Positions 20,566 to 30,702 of a stretch of 64,000 nt of DNA are shown here, one piece after another; the stretch's first letter is position 1; the number at the start of each line of letters is the position of its first letter. Location of the stretch: assembly GCF_014681765.1 (NCBI RefSeq), contig NZ_CP061498.1, positions 744,001 to 808,000 of the forward strand, read 5' to 3'. A program made the position numbers and the translations under genes. The notes beneath the pieces are model-generated. The model did not search any database, was not told the DNA's origin, and was given only the letters and a program-made list of their open reading frames with translations. The stretch comes from Roseicitreum antarcticum (GTDB lineage Bacteria; Pseudomonadota; Alphaproteobacteria; Rhodobacterales; Rhodobacteraceae).

Positions 20566-23409
20566 CTATTCTGCCGCTTCCTGATAGCTTTCCAGCGGCG
20601 GGCAGGTGCAGATCAGGTTGCGGTCGCCGAACACGTTGTCGACCCGGCCCACGGGGGGCCAGTATTTGTCGACGCGGAAACTGCCTGCCGGGAAGCAGCC
20701 CTGTTCGCGCGAATAGGGACGAGTCCAGTCGGCGACCAGATCCTCGACCGTGTGGGGCGCGTTTTTCAGCGGGTTCTCGGCGGCGTCCATACGGCCGGTC
20801 GCGACCTCTTCGATCTCAGCGCGGATGTTGAGCATCGCTGTGATGAAGCGGTCAAGCTCGGCCTTGGTTTCCGACTCGGTCGGCTCTACCATCAGGGTAC
20901 CTGCGACGGGCCAGCTCATGGTGGGGGCGTGGAAACCGTTGTCGATCAGACGCTTGGCGATGTCATCCACCGTGATGCCCGCATCCGCGAAGGGGCGGGT
21001 ATCGAGGATGCATTCATGCGCGATGCGGCCCTGGCGACCACGGAACAAGATGTCATAGGCGCCTTCCAGCCGTTTCGCGATGTAATTGGCGTTCAGGATC
21101 GCCACGCGGGTGGCCTGTGTCAGCCCCGCGCCGCCCATCATCAGGCAATAGCCCCATGAAATCAGCAAGATCGAGGCAGAGCCATAGGGCGTGGCCGAAA
21201 CCGGGCCTTCGCTGCCCGTGCCTGCTGCCGGATGGCCGGGCAGGTATGGGGCCAGATGCGCCGCCACACCGATCGGCCCCATGCCGGGACCGCCGCCGCC
21301 ATGCGGGATGGCGAAGGTCTTATGCAGGTTGAGGTGGCTGACATCGCCGCCGATCTCACCGGGTTTCGACAGGCCGACCATCGCGTTGAGGTTCGCGCCG
21401 TCGATATAGACCTGCCCGCCGTGGTCATGGGTGACCTTGCAAACCTCGTGCACGGTTTCCTCGAACACGCCGTGAGTCGATGGGTAGGTGATCATGCACG
21501 CGGCCAGCCGGTCGCCCGCCGCTGCGGCCTTGGCGCGGAAATCATCGAGGTCGATATCGCCATTTGCCGCCGATTTCACCACGACCACCTTCATGCCGCA
21601 CATCTGCGCCGAGGCCGGGTTGGTGCCATGCGCCGAAACCGGGATCAGGCAGATGTCGCGCTGCCCCTCACCCTGCGCGCGATGATAGGCCTGAATGGTC
21701 AGAAGCCCTGCATATTCGCCCTGCGCGCCGGAATTGGGCTGCATCGACATGGCAGCGTAGCCTGTGATCTCGCACAATTTATCCGACAGATCGACCAGCA
21801 TCTCGGCGTAGCCTTGCGCCTGATCTGCGGGCACGAAGGGGTGCAACGTGGCGAAGGCGGGCCAGGACAGTGCCATCATCTCGGCCGCGGCGTTGAGTTT
21901 CATGGTGCACGAGCCCAGCGGGATCATCGCGCGGTCCAGCGCCAGGTCGCGGTCCGACAGGCGGCGCATGTAGCGCATCATTTCCGATTCCGCGCGGTTC
22001 ATGTGGAAAATCGGATGGGTCAGATATTCGCTTTGCCGGATCAGCGCATCGGGAAAGCCGATATCTTGTGACGGCGTTGCCGTATCGTCGATCCCGAAGG
22101 CGGCAAGCACCCGCGCGATCACCCCCGCGTCGGTCGTCTCATCCAGCGAGATGCCGACATGGCGCGTGCCGATGCGGCGCAGGTTGACACCTTGCGCGCG
22201 GGCGGCCGCCAGAATGCCCGCCTGCCCCACGCCGACCTCTACGGTCAGGGTGTCGAAGAACGCATCGGGGCTGACCGCCGCGCCCGCAGCGCGCAGTGCG
22301 CGCGCCAGTGCTGCGGTGTTGAAATGGATCCGTTCCGCAATGGCGCGCAGCCCCTGCGGGCCGTGGAAGACCGCATACATCGAGGCCATGACCGCCAGCA
22401 GCGCCTGCGCGGTGCAAACGTTCGAGGTCGCTTTTTCACGCCGGATATGCTGTTCGCGGGTTTGCAGCGACAGGCGGTAGGCCTGATTGCCGCGCGCATC
22501 CACCGACACGCCGACGATGCGGCCCGGCATCGCGCGTTTCATCTCATCACGACAGGCCATGAACGCGGCATGCGGCCCGCCATAGCCCAGCGGCACGCCA
22601 AAACGCTGGCTGGAGCCGACGGCAATATCGGCCCCCATCGCGCCGGGTTCCTTCAGCATCGTCAGGGCCAAGAGGTCCGTTACCATGACCGGCACGGCCT
22701 TTGCCGCCGTCAGCGCGGCGCATTGCGCCGAGAAATCACGCACCTCGCCATAGGTGCCGGGGTATTGGAAGATCCCGCCAAAGACGGCGGCGGCGTCCAT
22801 GTCATCGGGGTTGCCCACGATGACCTCGATCCCCAGCGGCGCGGCACGTGTCTGCATCACGGCAATGTTTTGCGGGTGGCAGTTTTCATCGACGAAGAAG
22901 CCCTTGGCCTTCGATTTCGCGACGCGCTGCGCCATGGTCATCGCCTCGGCGCAGGCAGTGGATTCGTCGAGCAGCGAGGCATTGGCCACCGGCAGGCCAG
23001 TCAGGTCGCTGACCATGGTCTGGAAGTTCAGCAACGCCTCTAGCCGGCCCTGCGCGATCTCGGGCTGGTAGGGGGTATAGGCGGTGTACCACGCGGGGTT
23101 TTCAAAGATGTTGCGCTGGATCGCGGGCGGCGTGATGGTGCCGTAATAGCCCTGCCCGATCAGGCTGGTCATGACCTTGTTCTTTGCCCCCACGGCACGC
23201 AGTTTTGCCAACAGCGCGCCTTCCGACAGCGGCGGCCATGCCAACGGGTCGGCCTGCCGGATGCTGCCCGGCACCGTTTGATCAATCAGCGCATCAAGGC
23301 TGTCGACCCCCAGCGCCGCCAGCATCTGCGCCATTTCCGACGGCGAAGGGCCGATGTGGCGGCGGTTGGCGAAGTCATAGGGATCATAGGTCGTGGGCGT
23401 ATAGGGCAT
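20566..23409 (-). CDS. gcvP: Glycine dehydrogenase (decarboxylating), P-protein
   Basis: This is a 947-residue single-chain P-protein of the glycine cleavage system. It decarboxylates glycine with PLP and passes the aminomethyl group to lipoylated GcvH. The PLP lysine lies in [16 protein letters not shown] (about residue 695), and the N-terminal NRRHIGPS is typical. Full length matches the fused (not split gcvPA/gcvPB) form. It is last in the gcvT-gcvH-gcvP operon, 116 bp after gcvH, so it is under the glycine riboswitch at 25091-25246. The complex supplies C1 units to tetrahydrofolate and disposes of excess glycine. Confidence 0.97.
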   Translation of the reverse strand: MPYTPTTYDPYDFANRRHIGPSPSEMAQMLAALGVDSLDALIDQTVPGSIRQADPLAWPPLSEGALLAKLRAVGAKNKVMTSLIGQGYYGTITPPAIQRNIFENPAWYTAYTPYQPEIAQGRLEALLNFQTMVSDLTGLPVANASLLDESTACAEAMTMAQRVAKSKAKGFFVDENCHPQNIAVMQTRAAPLGIEVIVGNPDDMDAAAVFGGIFQYPGTYGEVRDFSAQCAALTAAKAVPVMVTDLLALTMLKEPGAMGADIAVGSSQRFGVPLGYGGPHAAFMACRDEMKRAMPGRIVGVSVDARGNQAYRLSLQTREQHIRREKATSNVCTAQALLAVMASMYAVFHGPQGLRAIAERIHFNTAALARALRAAGAAVSPDAFFDTLTVEVGVGQAGILAAARAQGVNLRRIGTRHVGISLDETTDAGVIARVLAAFGIDDTATPSQDIGFPDALIRQSEYLTHPIFHMNRAESEMMRYMRRLSDRDLALDRAMIPLGSCTMKLNAAAEMMALSWPAFATLHPFVPADQAQGYAEMLVDLSDKLCEITGYAAMSMQPNSGAQGEYAGLLTIQAYHRAQGEGQRDICLIPVSAHGTNPASAQMCGMKVVVVKSAANGDIDLDDFRAKAAAAGDRLAACMITYPSTHGVFEETVHEVCKVTHDHGGQVYIDGANLNAMVGLSKPGEIGGDVSHLNLHKTFAIPHGGGGPGMGPIGVAAHLAPYLPGHPAAGTGSEGPVSATPYGSASILLISWGYCLMMGGAGLTQATRVAILNANYIAKRLEGAYDILFRGRQGRIAHECILDTRPFADAGITVDDIAKRLIDNGFHAPTMSWPVAGTLMVEPTESETKAELDRFITAMLNIRAEIEEVATGRMDAAENPLKNAPHTVEDLVADWTRPYSREQGCFPAGSFRVDKYWPPVGRVDNVFGDRNLICTCPPLESYQEAAE

Positions 23410-23525
23410 GGAATGCTCCGGTTGGGCGGTGGGGCAACGGTGTGGCCTTAAGGCGCGCGGCGCGGACCCTGGCAGTGCAGGGCCGCGCGGCGCAGGGGCT
23501 TGAAATGGTGCTCAGCGGCAGGGGT

Positions 23526-23885
23526 TCAAGCGATGAAATCCTTGTATTCATCTTCGGTCATGAACTCATCAAGGACCGAAAGATCGTCGATCTTCAGCTT
23601 GAAGAACCACGCATCGCCCGCCGGGTCTTCATTGACCAGCGACGGCGTGGCGCTGAGGTTGTCGTTGACCTCTACCACCTCGCCGTCGAGCGGCGCGAGG
23701 ATGTCGGACGCGGCCTTGACGGATTCGATCACGCAGACCTCATCCCCTTTGGCGACCTGGGTTTCCAGCTCTGGCAGTTCGACGAATACCACGTCGCCCA
23801 ATTGCTCGGCGGCGTGTTCGGTGATGCCTACGACGACCAGATCGCCCTCCAGGCGCAGCCATTCGTGATCTTCGGTATACTTCAT
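23526..23885 (-). CDS. gcvH: Glycine cleavage system H protein
   Basis: This 119-residue lipoyl carrier protein shuttles the aminomethyl group between P- and T-proteins. The lipoyl-lysine motif ESVKAAS (K57) sits between two conserved strands, and the family start MKYTEDHEWL is present. Length is typical (about 120-130). It sits 23 bp after gcvT and 116 bp before gcvP on the same strand, so the three are one operon. Confidence 0.97.
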   Translation of the reverse strand: MKYTEDHEWLRLEGDLVVVGITEHAAEQLGDVVFVELPELETQVAKGDEVCVIESVKAASDILAPLDGEVVEVNDNLSATPSLVNEDPAGDAWFFKLKIDDLSVLDEFMTEDEYKDFIA

Positions 23886-23908
23886 GAGGCCCTCTTGGCT
23901 CTATGGGG

Positions 23909-25024
23909 TTATCGTTTGAATTGTGCGGGGCGAAACGGCAGCGCCGCCACGACCACCGGCATGCGCTTGCCCCGGACCTCACCGTAAAGGCGGGTGCCCG
24001 GGGTGCAAAGTGATTCCGGCACATAGCCCATGGACATCGGTGCCTGAAGCGTGGGGCCGAACGCGCCTGAAGTGACATGGCCCACGGGATCGGCGGCGGT
24101 TGTGTCAGCAAAAAGCGCCGTGCCTTCGCGCATCGGCGCGCGGGTTTCGGGCAGCAGGCCCACGCGGCGGCGAAGCGCACCGTCCGTCAACTGGGGCAAG
24201 ATCACATCGGCACCGGGAAAGCCGCCTGCGCGCGCGCCATCCGTCCGCCGGGACTTCTGGATTGCCCAGTTCAGCGCAGCCTCTACCGGTGTTGTGGTGA
24301 TGTCGATGTCATGGCCATAAAGGCACAGGCCAGCCTCCAGCCGCAGGCTGTCGCGCGCGCCAAGGCCAATGGGGGCGACGGCCTCAAGCGCCAGCAAGGC
24401 GCGGGCGAATTCCACGGCATGGCTGTGGGGAACCGAGATTTCAAAGCCGTCCTCGCCCGTGTAGCCCGAGCGCGAGATCCACAGGTCGGCACCATCCCAC
24501 GCATGCGTTGCCACATCCATGAAGCGCATGTCGGCAACGGCGGGAATCAGGGTCGCCAGCGCGCCCTCGGCGCCCGGACCTTGCAGCGCCAAGAGCGCGC
24601 GGCCGCTGTGTTCGGTGACGGTGATCCCGGGCAGGTTTGCGCGCATGTGGGCGATGTCATCGGCCTTGCACGCAGCGTTTACCACGACGAACAGGTGATC
24701 GCCGCGGTTGGCAACCATCAGATCGTCCAATATCCCGCCCGCCGCATCGGTGAACATCGCATAGCGCTGCCGCCCGTCCTTCAGTTCCGCCAGCGCCACC
24801 GGCACCAGCCGCTCCAGCGCCAGCGCGACATCGGGGCCGTGCAGCGTGACCTGCCCCATGTGGCTGACATCGAACAAACCGGCCTGCGCACGGGTGTGCA
24901 GGTGTTCGGCCATCACGCCCATAGGATATTGCACCGGCATGTCATAGCCGGCAAAGGGCACCATCTTTGCGCCCAGTTCCACATGCAGGTCATGAAAGAC
25001 CGTGCGCCGCAAGCTGTCGGACAT
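23909..25024 (-). CDS. gcvT: Glycine cleavage system aminomethyltransferase (T protein)
   Basis: This is a 371-residue tetrahydrofolate-dependent aminomethyltransferase that releases ammonia and makes 5,10-methylene-THF from the GcvH-bound intermediate. Conserved stretches include LFDVSHMGQ (near residues 50-58), SRSGYTGEDGFEIS (near 180-193) and the C-terminal barrel with GHVTSGAFGPTL. ATG 25024 (MSDSLR) is chosen; a slightly longer frame upstream runs toward the riboswitch and is not credible. It is the first gene of the gcv operon, 66 bp downstream of the riboswitch. Confidence 0.95.
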   Translation of the reverse strand: MSDSLRRTVFHDLHVELGAKMVPFAGYDMPVQYPMGVMAEHLHTRAQAGLFDVSHMGQVTLHGPDVALALERLVPVALAELKDGRQRYAMFTDAAGGILDDLMVANRGDHLFVVVNAACKADDIAHMRANLPGITVTEHSGRALLALQGPGAEGALATLIPAVADMRFMDVATHAWDGADLWISRSGYTGEDGFEISVPHSHAVEFARALLALEAVAPIGLGARDSLRLEAGLCLYGHDIDITTTPVEAALNWAIQKSRRTDGARAGGFPGADVILPQLTDGALRRRVGLLPETRAPMREGTALFADTTAADPVGHVTSGAFGPTLQAPMSMGYVPESLCTPGTRLYGEVRGKRMPVVVAALPFRPAQFKR

Positions 25025-25090
25025 GAAAGCCCCTGTCATCTGGCCGGGCATATTCCGGCACTGTACGGGCAGGAAACTGCCTGCCGTTCA

Positions 25091-25246
25091 GTGCCCCCTC
25101 TGTCCTTGCGCCTGAGATCGTTATCCCTTCGGCGGGCCTGATGGCCACTCTCCAGAGTTGTCGTGTCAGGACCGGTCCTTTTGCCTGAGAGTTTACCGGG
25201 GCGGTTGCTCCTTCGGCCCTGTGGGCAAAGCCACAGTGTCTCCCAA
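25091..25246 (-). promoter_or_regulatory. Tandem glycine riboswitch
   Basis: On the minus strand two aptamers can be read in order. The first has ggagaca...gccgaaggagcaa...aaactctcaggcaaaagg; the second has actctggagag...gccgaagggataa...atctcaggcgcaaggacag. These core strings and their tandem order are diagnostic of the cooperative glycine riboswitch (gcvT RNA motif). It lies 66 bp upstream of gcvT and should switch on the glycine cleavage operon when glycine is abundant. Confidence 0.95.
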
Positions 25247-25387
25247 TCCTGATGAGGTTTGGTAGCGAATGGGTTTGCGCCGCGCAAGGGGCAATATGCC
25301 GCGCGCCGGTCCCCGGCGTGCCGGGTGCCGCTTTATGCGCCACCTGCCCCCCTTGCAGCAGCGTGAAAGCTGAGGCAGACATGGGGG

Positions 25388-25954
25388 ATGAGTGATCCTT
25401 TCTTCTTTGGCTACGGCAGCCTCGTGAACCGCGATACCCATGTCTATGCGCGTGCCCACCGGGCGCGGGTGCAGGGCTGGCGGCGGGCCTGGCGGCATGT
25501 GGCCCCGTTCGAGCGCGCTTTTCTGACCGCCGTGCCCGCGCGCGGCGCGGTGATCGACGGGCTGATTGCCGCGGTCCCCGGCGCGGACTGGGCGGCGCTG
25601 GATGCGCGCGAAACCGGATATGCCCGCCACCGCGTGGCCGAGGGGCTGGCGCATGAGGCCGGGCATGACGTCTCGGCCGAGATCTACGCCGTGCCGCTGG
25701 ACACCAGCCGCCCGGCCAGCGACGCGCATCCGATCTTGCTGAGCTATCTGGATGTGGTGGTGCAGGGCTATCTGCGCGAATTCGGGGCGGAAGGCGTGGC
25801 AGGCTTCTTTGCCACGACCGACGGCTGGGAGGCCCCGGTGATGAACGACCGCGCCGCCCCGCAATATCCGCGCCACAAGCTGCTGCATGAGGCCGAGCGT
25901 GATCTGGTGGACCAGTACCTGACACAGATCGGCGCGCGGGTGATCCCGGGTTAA
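25388..25954 (+). CDS. Gamma-glutamylcyclotransferase-like protein
   Basis: This is a 188-residue protein opening with FFFGYGSLVN (residues 5-14), the substrate-binding loop of the GGCT/AIG2-like fold. The rest alternates short strands and helices as in that family. A glutamate suited to be the general acid-base is plausible in the DARETGYAR region (residues 75-83). Members release 5-oxoproline from gamma-glutamyl amines or glutathione; the exact substrate here is unknown. The gene stands divergent to the gcv operon and probably has its own promoter opposite the riboswitch. Confidence 0.75.
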   Translation: MSDPFFFGYGSLVNRDTHVYARAHRARVQGWRRAWRHVAPFERAFLTAVPARGAVIDGLIAAVPGADWAALDARETGYARHRVAEGLAHEAGHDVSAEIYAVPLDTSRPASDAHPILLSYLDVVVQGYLREFGAEGVAGFFATTDGWEAPVMNDRAAPQYPRHKLLHEAERDLVDQYLTQIGARVIPG

Positions 25955-26433
25955 GCGATGTGGCGGGCTGAAGTGCATGATGCACCCTGCCCTGCTTTGT
26001 GGTGTTGGCGGGATGCTTTTTGATCGCATTCAGGACCTGTGCTTCCCCTGTCTTTCAGGGGAAATCCTTATGCGATGCGCGCACTGGCTGAGGCCACGCG
26101 GTGGCCTCTCAGCACATGGACGGGCCCCCAAAGCCCCCGGCATGCGCCCGCCCCGCCACCAGCGCGCGCCGGCCTTCGGGTGTTCCGGGTGACACGGACG
26201 GGGTGCAGCGTGACACGCACGGGCGGGGAAAGAGCGGCGCTTTTCCTGATCCCCACCCGGGCGCGGGGGTTCTTACGGTTCTAAAAGAATGACTTTCCCA
26301 GCCGGAGCCGGTTGCTCATGAAGGCAGGTAAGAAGCGAGTTCCCCCCCGAACAAGGTTCAGAGCCGTTTCAACTGCCCCCGCTGAAGCCGCCTGACCCCA
26401 GGGACCAGACGGCTGTTTCATGCGATCCTTGCG
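25955..26433. other. Intergenic region without a supported gene, several hairpins
   Basis: This 479-bp gap between a GGCT-like gene and the 3' end of pheT shows no coding frame with family features. It holds three inverted repeats: ttcccctg / caggggaa (26043-26063), gaggccac-gcg-gtggcctc (26090-26108), and an interrupted palindrome at 26386-26414. A duplicated gtgaca(c)gg/cacggg motif occurs near 26190-26225. A small RNA is possible but not recognisable. Confidence 0.6.
26386..26414 (-). terminator. Interrupted palindrome after pheT
   Basis: Segments agccg-ctg-ccc pair with ggg-cag-cggct, with short symmetric internal loops. The stem begins 20 bp beyond the pheT stop. It lacks a T tract, so terminator function is tentative. 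Confidence 0.4.
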
Positions 26434-28854
26434 TTAGCCGCGCAGGGTGCCGCCGGTGGCCTTGTTGACCTTCTCGATGATCCTGGCGCTGGCCGCCTCG
26501 ATCTCGGCTTCGGTCAAGGTGGCGTCGCGGGGTTGCAGGCGCACCGTGATGGCGAGGGACTTCTTGCCATCGCCCATCTGCGCCGCCGCGCGTTCACCGG
26601 TGAACTCATCGAACAGCCGCACACCGTCGATCAGCGCCTTGTCGGCACCAGCGGCGGCGTTGATCAGCGTCAACGCCTCGACCCCGGCATCCACGACGAA
26701 GGCAAAGTCACGTTCGACCGCCTGCAAGCTGTTGGCCGCCAGCGCCGGGCGGGCAAGGCTGCGCGTCTTTGGCAGCGGCGGGTTTTCCAGCAGCACGGTA
26801 AACGCCACCGCAGGCCCTTTGACATCCAGCGCCTTGAGCACCTTTGGATGCACCTCGCCAAAGGTGGCGAGCACCAGTTTCGGGCCAAGGGTCATCTGGC
26901 CAGCGCGGCCCGGGTGGAACCATGCGGGCACGTTGCGCCCGATCTGGACGCGCGCGGGGGCCTTGATCGCGGCCAGAACAGCCTCGGCATCCGCTTTGGC
27001 GTCGTAGACATCGGCGTTGCGGCGGCTGCCATAGGGATCGCGCGGCGCGGTCGCACCGACCAGCAGGCCCGTGGCCTGCAGATGCTGATCGCCCGGCTCA
27101 CCGCCCGTGAAGGCAGGCCCGACCTCGAACAAGGCCAGATCCATCGCACCGCGCGCCTGGTTGCGGCTTGCGGCCTGCAAGAGGCCAGGCAGCAGATCAG
27201 GGCGCATGTGGCTCATCTCGGAGGAGATCGGGTTGTCCAGCCGCACGGCATCATCACCGCCGCCAAACAGCGCCGCCGACGGCCCGTCGATGAAGCTGTA
27301 GGTGACAGATTCGTTATAGCCCAGCGTAGCGAGCGTGCGGCGCGCCAAGATCTCGCGCTGTTGCACGAGCGTCAGCACGGGTTTGGGCACACCGGCCTGC
27401 GTGCGCGGCAATGGCTTGCCCACCAGCTTCGTCAGCGATGCGATGCGCGCGACCTCTTCCACCAGATCGGCCGAGCCCAGAATGTCGGGGCGCCAGCTGG
27501 GCGGGGTGGCAGAGGTATCGTCCACGGTGAAGCCAAGCGCTTGCAAGCTGGCGCGTTGTGTCGCCGCGGGGATGTCCATGCCCACCAGCCGCACCACGCG
27601 CGCCGGGTCGAACGGATAGCTGCGGGTGGTATCGGGGACAGCGCCGGCCTGTGCGACATCCGACGCGGTGCCGCCACACAGATCGAGGATCATCCGGGTG
27701 GCAAGCTCCAACCCGTCAAGGGTGAAGGCCGGGTCGATGCCGCGCTCGAACCGGTAACGCGCGTCCGAGTTGATCTTCAGCGCGCGGCCCGTGGCGGCGA
27801 TGGTGATCGGGTCCCAATAGGCGGATTCGAGGAACACATCCACGGTATCTTCGCCACAGCCCGACGGCGCGCCGCCCATGATGCCCGCGATGCTTTGGGG
27901 GCCTGAATCATCAGAAATCAGCATGTCGCCCGTGCGCAGGGTGTAGGTCTTGTCATCCAGCGCGGCCAGTGCCTCGGTGCCCTGCGCGGCATGGACCCGC
28001 AGCCCGCCGGTCAGCCTGGCCGCGTCGAACACATGCAGGGGGCGGTTCTGATCGAAGGTGAAGAAGTTGGTGATATCGACCAAAGCCGAAATGGGACGCA
28101 GCCCGATGGCGCGCAGCCGCTGTTGCAGCCACGCAGGCGACGGCCCGTTGCGTACCCCCCGGATCACGCGGCCCGCAAACAGCGGACAGCCACGCGCCCG
28201 CACATCAGCGTCAATGCTGACGGGCACGGGACACGGAAACTCACCCGGGACCGCCGTCACGCTGAGGGGTTTGAGCGTACCCAGCCCCCGCGCCGCCAGA
28301 TCGCGTGCAACACCGCGCACCCCAAGCGCATCGGGGCGGTTGGGGGTGATCTTGATGTAGATCATCGGATCATTCAGGCCCGCATAGTCGATATAGCGCA
28401 CACCCAAAGGCGCATCTTCGGGCAGCTCGATAATGCCGTCATGGGCGTCCGACAGCATCAGCTCACGCTCTGAGCACAGCATGCCGTTGCTTGCCTGCCC
28501 CCGGATCACGCCGGGTTTCAGGTCCACCCCGGTGCCGGGCACATGGGTGCCGATGGGGGCAAAGACGCCCACCAGCCCGGAGCGCGCATTGGGCGCGCCG
28601 CAGACGACCTGCACCTCCTCCGATGCACCGTCGGGGCCATTTGGCCAGGTTGCCACGCGGCACAGGCGCAGGCGGTCGGCATCGGGATGTTGCGCCGCCT
28701 CGATCACGCGGGCGATGGTGAAGGCCCCAAGGGTGGCGGCGGGGTCGCTGACTTCTTCGACCTCCAGCCCCAGATCGGTCAGGGCATAAAGAATGTCGTC
28801 CAGCGGTGCTGCCGTTTCCAGATGATCTTTGAGCCAGGAAAGGGTGAATTTCAT
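26434..28854 (-). CDS. pheT: Phenylalanyl-tRNA synthetase beta subunit
   Basis: This is an 806-residue beta chain of the alpha2-beta2 PheRS. Recognisable parts are the N-terminal MKFTLSWLKDHL, the tRNA-binding (EMAP/Trbp111-like) domain at about 40-150, B3/B4 editing domain at about 215-385, B5 at about 410-480, and a C-terminal ferredoxin-fold anticodon-binding domain at about 710-805. Together with PheS it charges tRNA-Phe; the beta chain also edits Tyr-tRNA-Phe. Length is normal. pheS is not next to it within the window (the next gene upstream is trcR), so the usual pheS-pheT pairing is broken or pheS lies elsewhere. Confidence 0.96.
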   Translation of the reverse strand: MKFTLSWLKDHLETAAPLDDILYALTDLGLEVEEVSDPAATLGAFTIARVIEAAQHPDADRLRLCRVATWPNGPDGASEEVQVVCGAPNARSGLVGVFAPIGTHVPGTGVDLKPGVIRGQASNGMLCSERELMLSDAHDGIIELPEDAPLGVRYIDYAGLNDPMIYIKITPNRPDALGVRGVARDLAARGLGTLKPLSVTAVPGEFPCPVPVSIDADVRARGCPLFAGRVIRGVRNGPSPAWLQQRLRAIGLRPISALVDITNFFTFDQNRPLHVFDAARLTGGLRVHAAQGTEALAALDDKTYTLRTGDMLISDDSGPQSIAGIMGGAPSGCGEDTVDVFLESAYWDPITIAATGRALKINSDARYRFERGIDPAFTLDGLELATRMILDLCGGTASDVAQAGAVPDTTRSYPFDPARVVRLVGMDIPAATQRASLQALGFTVDDTSATPPSWRPDILGSADLVEEVARIASLTKLVGKPLPRTQAGVPKPVLTLVQQREILARRTLATLGYNESVTYSFIDGPSAALFGGGDDAVRLDNPISSEMSHMRPDLLPGLLQAASRNQARGAMDLALFEVGPAFTGGEPGDQHLQATGLLVGATAPRDPYGSRRNADVYDAKADAEAVLAAIKAPARVQIGRNVPAWFHPGRAGQMTLGPKLVLATFGEVHPKVLKALDVKGPAVAFTVLLENPPLPKTRSLARPALAANSLQAVERDFAFVVDAGVEALTLINAAAGADKALIDGVRLFDEFTGERAAAQMGDGKKSLAITVRLQPRDATLTEAEIEAASARIIEKVNKATGGTLRG

Positions 28855-29016
28855 CGGGCCGTCCTTGGGTAAATATCAGTTGCGACAGCGGTAAACGAAA
28901 CCTGCGCGAAGGAAAAGCAGGTCTGTGCATTTTCGCGGCCTGCAATGGCGTGCCGGAAAGACGGCGCGGGTGGAATGCGCCGCGCAGGCCACCGCCGCCC
29001 TGCCCGCAAAACGAAA

Positions 29017-29048
29017 ACACCCGCCGTCCGGTGTCGGAGGGCGGGTGT
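29017..29048 (-). terminator. Rho-independent terminator after trcR
   Basis: A 9-bp stem, acacccgcc / ggcgggtgt, with a 14-base loop is followed on the minus strand by a T-rich tail (ttttcgtttt). It lies about 30 bp after the trcR stop. Confidence 0.85.
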
Positions 29049-29076
29049 CTTGCAACGGGCCGTCGCGCGATGCTTC

Positions 29077-29862
29077 CTAGCGGCGTGCGGGCGTGTCGTC
29101 GTTATCTTCGTCGTCTTCATCATCCTCATTACCCGCCTTGTCGTCTTCGGGCAGGTTGAAGAAGCTGTCGGCATCAGAGTAATTGGCGGTGTCGCGCTTT
29201 TCCTCAGGCTCGGACAGGGTGAAGTTTTCCAGCCCGGCAATAGACGACGGCATCTTGGGCTCTGGCTCCATGCCCAGCGATTGTTCGGTCGAGACCAGTT
29301 TGCGACGCTCATCATCCGACATGACCACGCCTTCGGCAGCGCGTTTCTTGGCGGCTTTCTGTACCTCGATGTCCAGTTCGGACTGACGGCACAGCCCCAG
29401 CGCGACCGGGTCGATCGGCACCAGATGCGCGATGTTCCAATGCGTGCGTTCGCGGATCGCCTGAATGGTGCTGTTGGTGGTGCCCACCAGCTTTCGGATC
29501 TGCGCATCGGCCAGTTCGGGGTGGAATTTCACCAGCCACAGGATCGAGGCCGGGCGGTCCTGACGCTTCGACAGCGGCGTGTAGCGCGGGCCGCGGCGCT
29601 TTTCTTCGCCAGCCGCAGCGGGGTTGTGCTTCAGCTTGATGCGATAAAGCGGGTCTGCCTGCGCTTTTGCAATCTCGGATTCGTCCAGCTGGTTGTGCGC
29701 GAGGGGATCGAACCCCTTCACGCCGGTGGCCACGTCACCATCGGCGATCCCTTGAATCTCCAGCTCATGCAGGCCGCAGAAATCGGCAATCTGCTTGAAG
29801 CTCAGCGTTGTATTGTCAACCAGCCAGACCGCGGTTGCCTTGGCCATCAAGGGTTTTGACAT
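29077..29862 (-). CDS. trcR: Cell-cycle transcriptional regulator TrcR (DUF1013)
   Basis: This is a 261-residue protein of the alphaproteobacterial DUF1013 family. It starts MSKPLMAKATAVWLVDNT and includes the helix-turn-helix-like segments KQIADFCGLHELEIQGIADG (about 20-40) and IRKLVGTTNSTIQAIRERTHW (about 118-138). The C-terminal third is a variable, very acidic tail (EDDEDDEDNDD). In Rhodobacter and Caulobacter relatives TrcR is an essential RNA-polymerase-associated regulator of cell-cycle and transcription genes. ATG 29862 is chosen by conservation; open frame upstream is not conserved-looking. It is single, with its own terminator. Confidence 0.88.
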   Translation of the reverse strand: MSKPLMAKATAVWLVDNTTLSFKQIADFCGLHELEIQGIADGDVATGVKGFDPLAHNQLDESEIAKAQADPLYRIKLKHNPAAAGEEKRRGPRYTPLSKRQDRPASILWLVKFHPELADAQIRKLVGTTNSTIQAIRERTHWNIAHLVPIDPVALGLCRQSELDIEVQKAAKKRAAEGVVMSDDERRKLVSTEQSLGMEPEPKMPSSIAGLENFTLSEPEEKRDTANYSDADSFFNLPEDDKAGNEDDEDDEDNDDTPARR

Positions 29863-30012
29863 CGGATTACTCCACATTCTATATCGACGCAGACGGGCCT
29901 GCGAACACTTCTTTCCCGCGCCGGGAAAACGGCTGCAAGGCGGTCCTTGCGTATCCTCGCTTTCGGGGAATGGCGGGGTTATACGCGCAGAGTGGAAAAG
30001 AGGAAAGCAAAA

Positions 30013-30702
30013 ATGCGCGAGCGCATGATGGTGTTTCATGGCAGGGGGGCGTTTGCGTGCCTGGCGCTGGTGCTGTGTGTGGTGCTTGGTGCGGCGGCAC
30101 GCGCCGAGACGCGGGCACAGGCTGACGCAGATGGGTTTGATTACTACGTTCTGGCGTTAAGCTGGACACCGTCTTGGTGCGCGCAGACCGGCGATGCGCG
30201 CGACGATGCGCGGTGCGACGCGGGGGCCGGGCTGGGCTGGCTGGTACATGGCCTCTGGCCGCAACATGACGCTGGCGGCTGGCCGGAATATTGCGCAACG
30301 ACCGCCGCCCCACCGCGTCGCGACCAGATGGCGGCGATGACCGACATCATGGGATCTGCTGGCCTTGCACGGCATCAATGGGACAAGCACGGGCGCTGCG
30401 CGGGCGTGGACGGGGCGGCCTATTTTGACGCGACGCGGCAGGCCTTCGGCGCGGTGACAGTGCCTGACCTGTTCGAGCGCATCACCCGCGACCTGCGCGT
30501 ACCCGCCGATGTGATCGAAGAAGCGTTCCTGGAGGTGAACCAGCGCTTCACCCCCGACATGATGACGGTCAGTTGTCGCGACGGACGGGTGCAGGAGCTG
30601 CGGGTCTGTCTGACGAAAACGCTGGCACCGCGCATCTGCGACGCCCAGTTGCGCGCCCGAGCCTGCCGCGCTGACGGCGTTTCACTGCCACCGCTGCGCT
30701 GA
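30013..30702 (+). CDS. Secreted T2-family ribonuclease
   Basis: This 229-residue protein has an N-terminal signal segment (residues about 8-33) and two RNase T2 active-site blocks: CAS I, LVHGLWPQHD (His at about 79), and CAS II, RHQWDKHGRC (His at about 121). In family enzymes CAS II normally reads HEWxKHG; here the catalytic Glu is Gln while both histidines and the Lys remain. The mature protein has ten or so cysteines, suiting periplasmic disulfides. It would degrade RNA in the periplasm or outside the cell. ATG 30013 follows an AGAGGAAAG site; ATG 30025/30028 are alternatives. Confidence 0.85.
   Translation: MRERMMVFHGRGAFACLALVLCVVLGAAARAETRAQADADGFDYYVLALSWTPSWCAQTGDARDDARCDAGAGLGWLVHGLWPQHDAGGWPEYCATTAAPPRRDQMAAMTDIMGSAGLARHQWDKHGRCAGVDGAAYFDATRQAFGAVTVPDLFERITRDLRVPADVIEEAFLEVNQRFTPDMMTVSCRDGRVQELRVCLTKTLAPRICDAQLRARACRADGVSLPPLR

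Noticed and set aside
25955-26433. Small structured RNA gene (tmRNA or similar)
   Set aside because: Hairpins exist but no conserved core of any RNA family could be recognised by eye.
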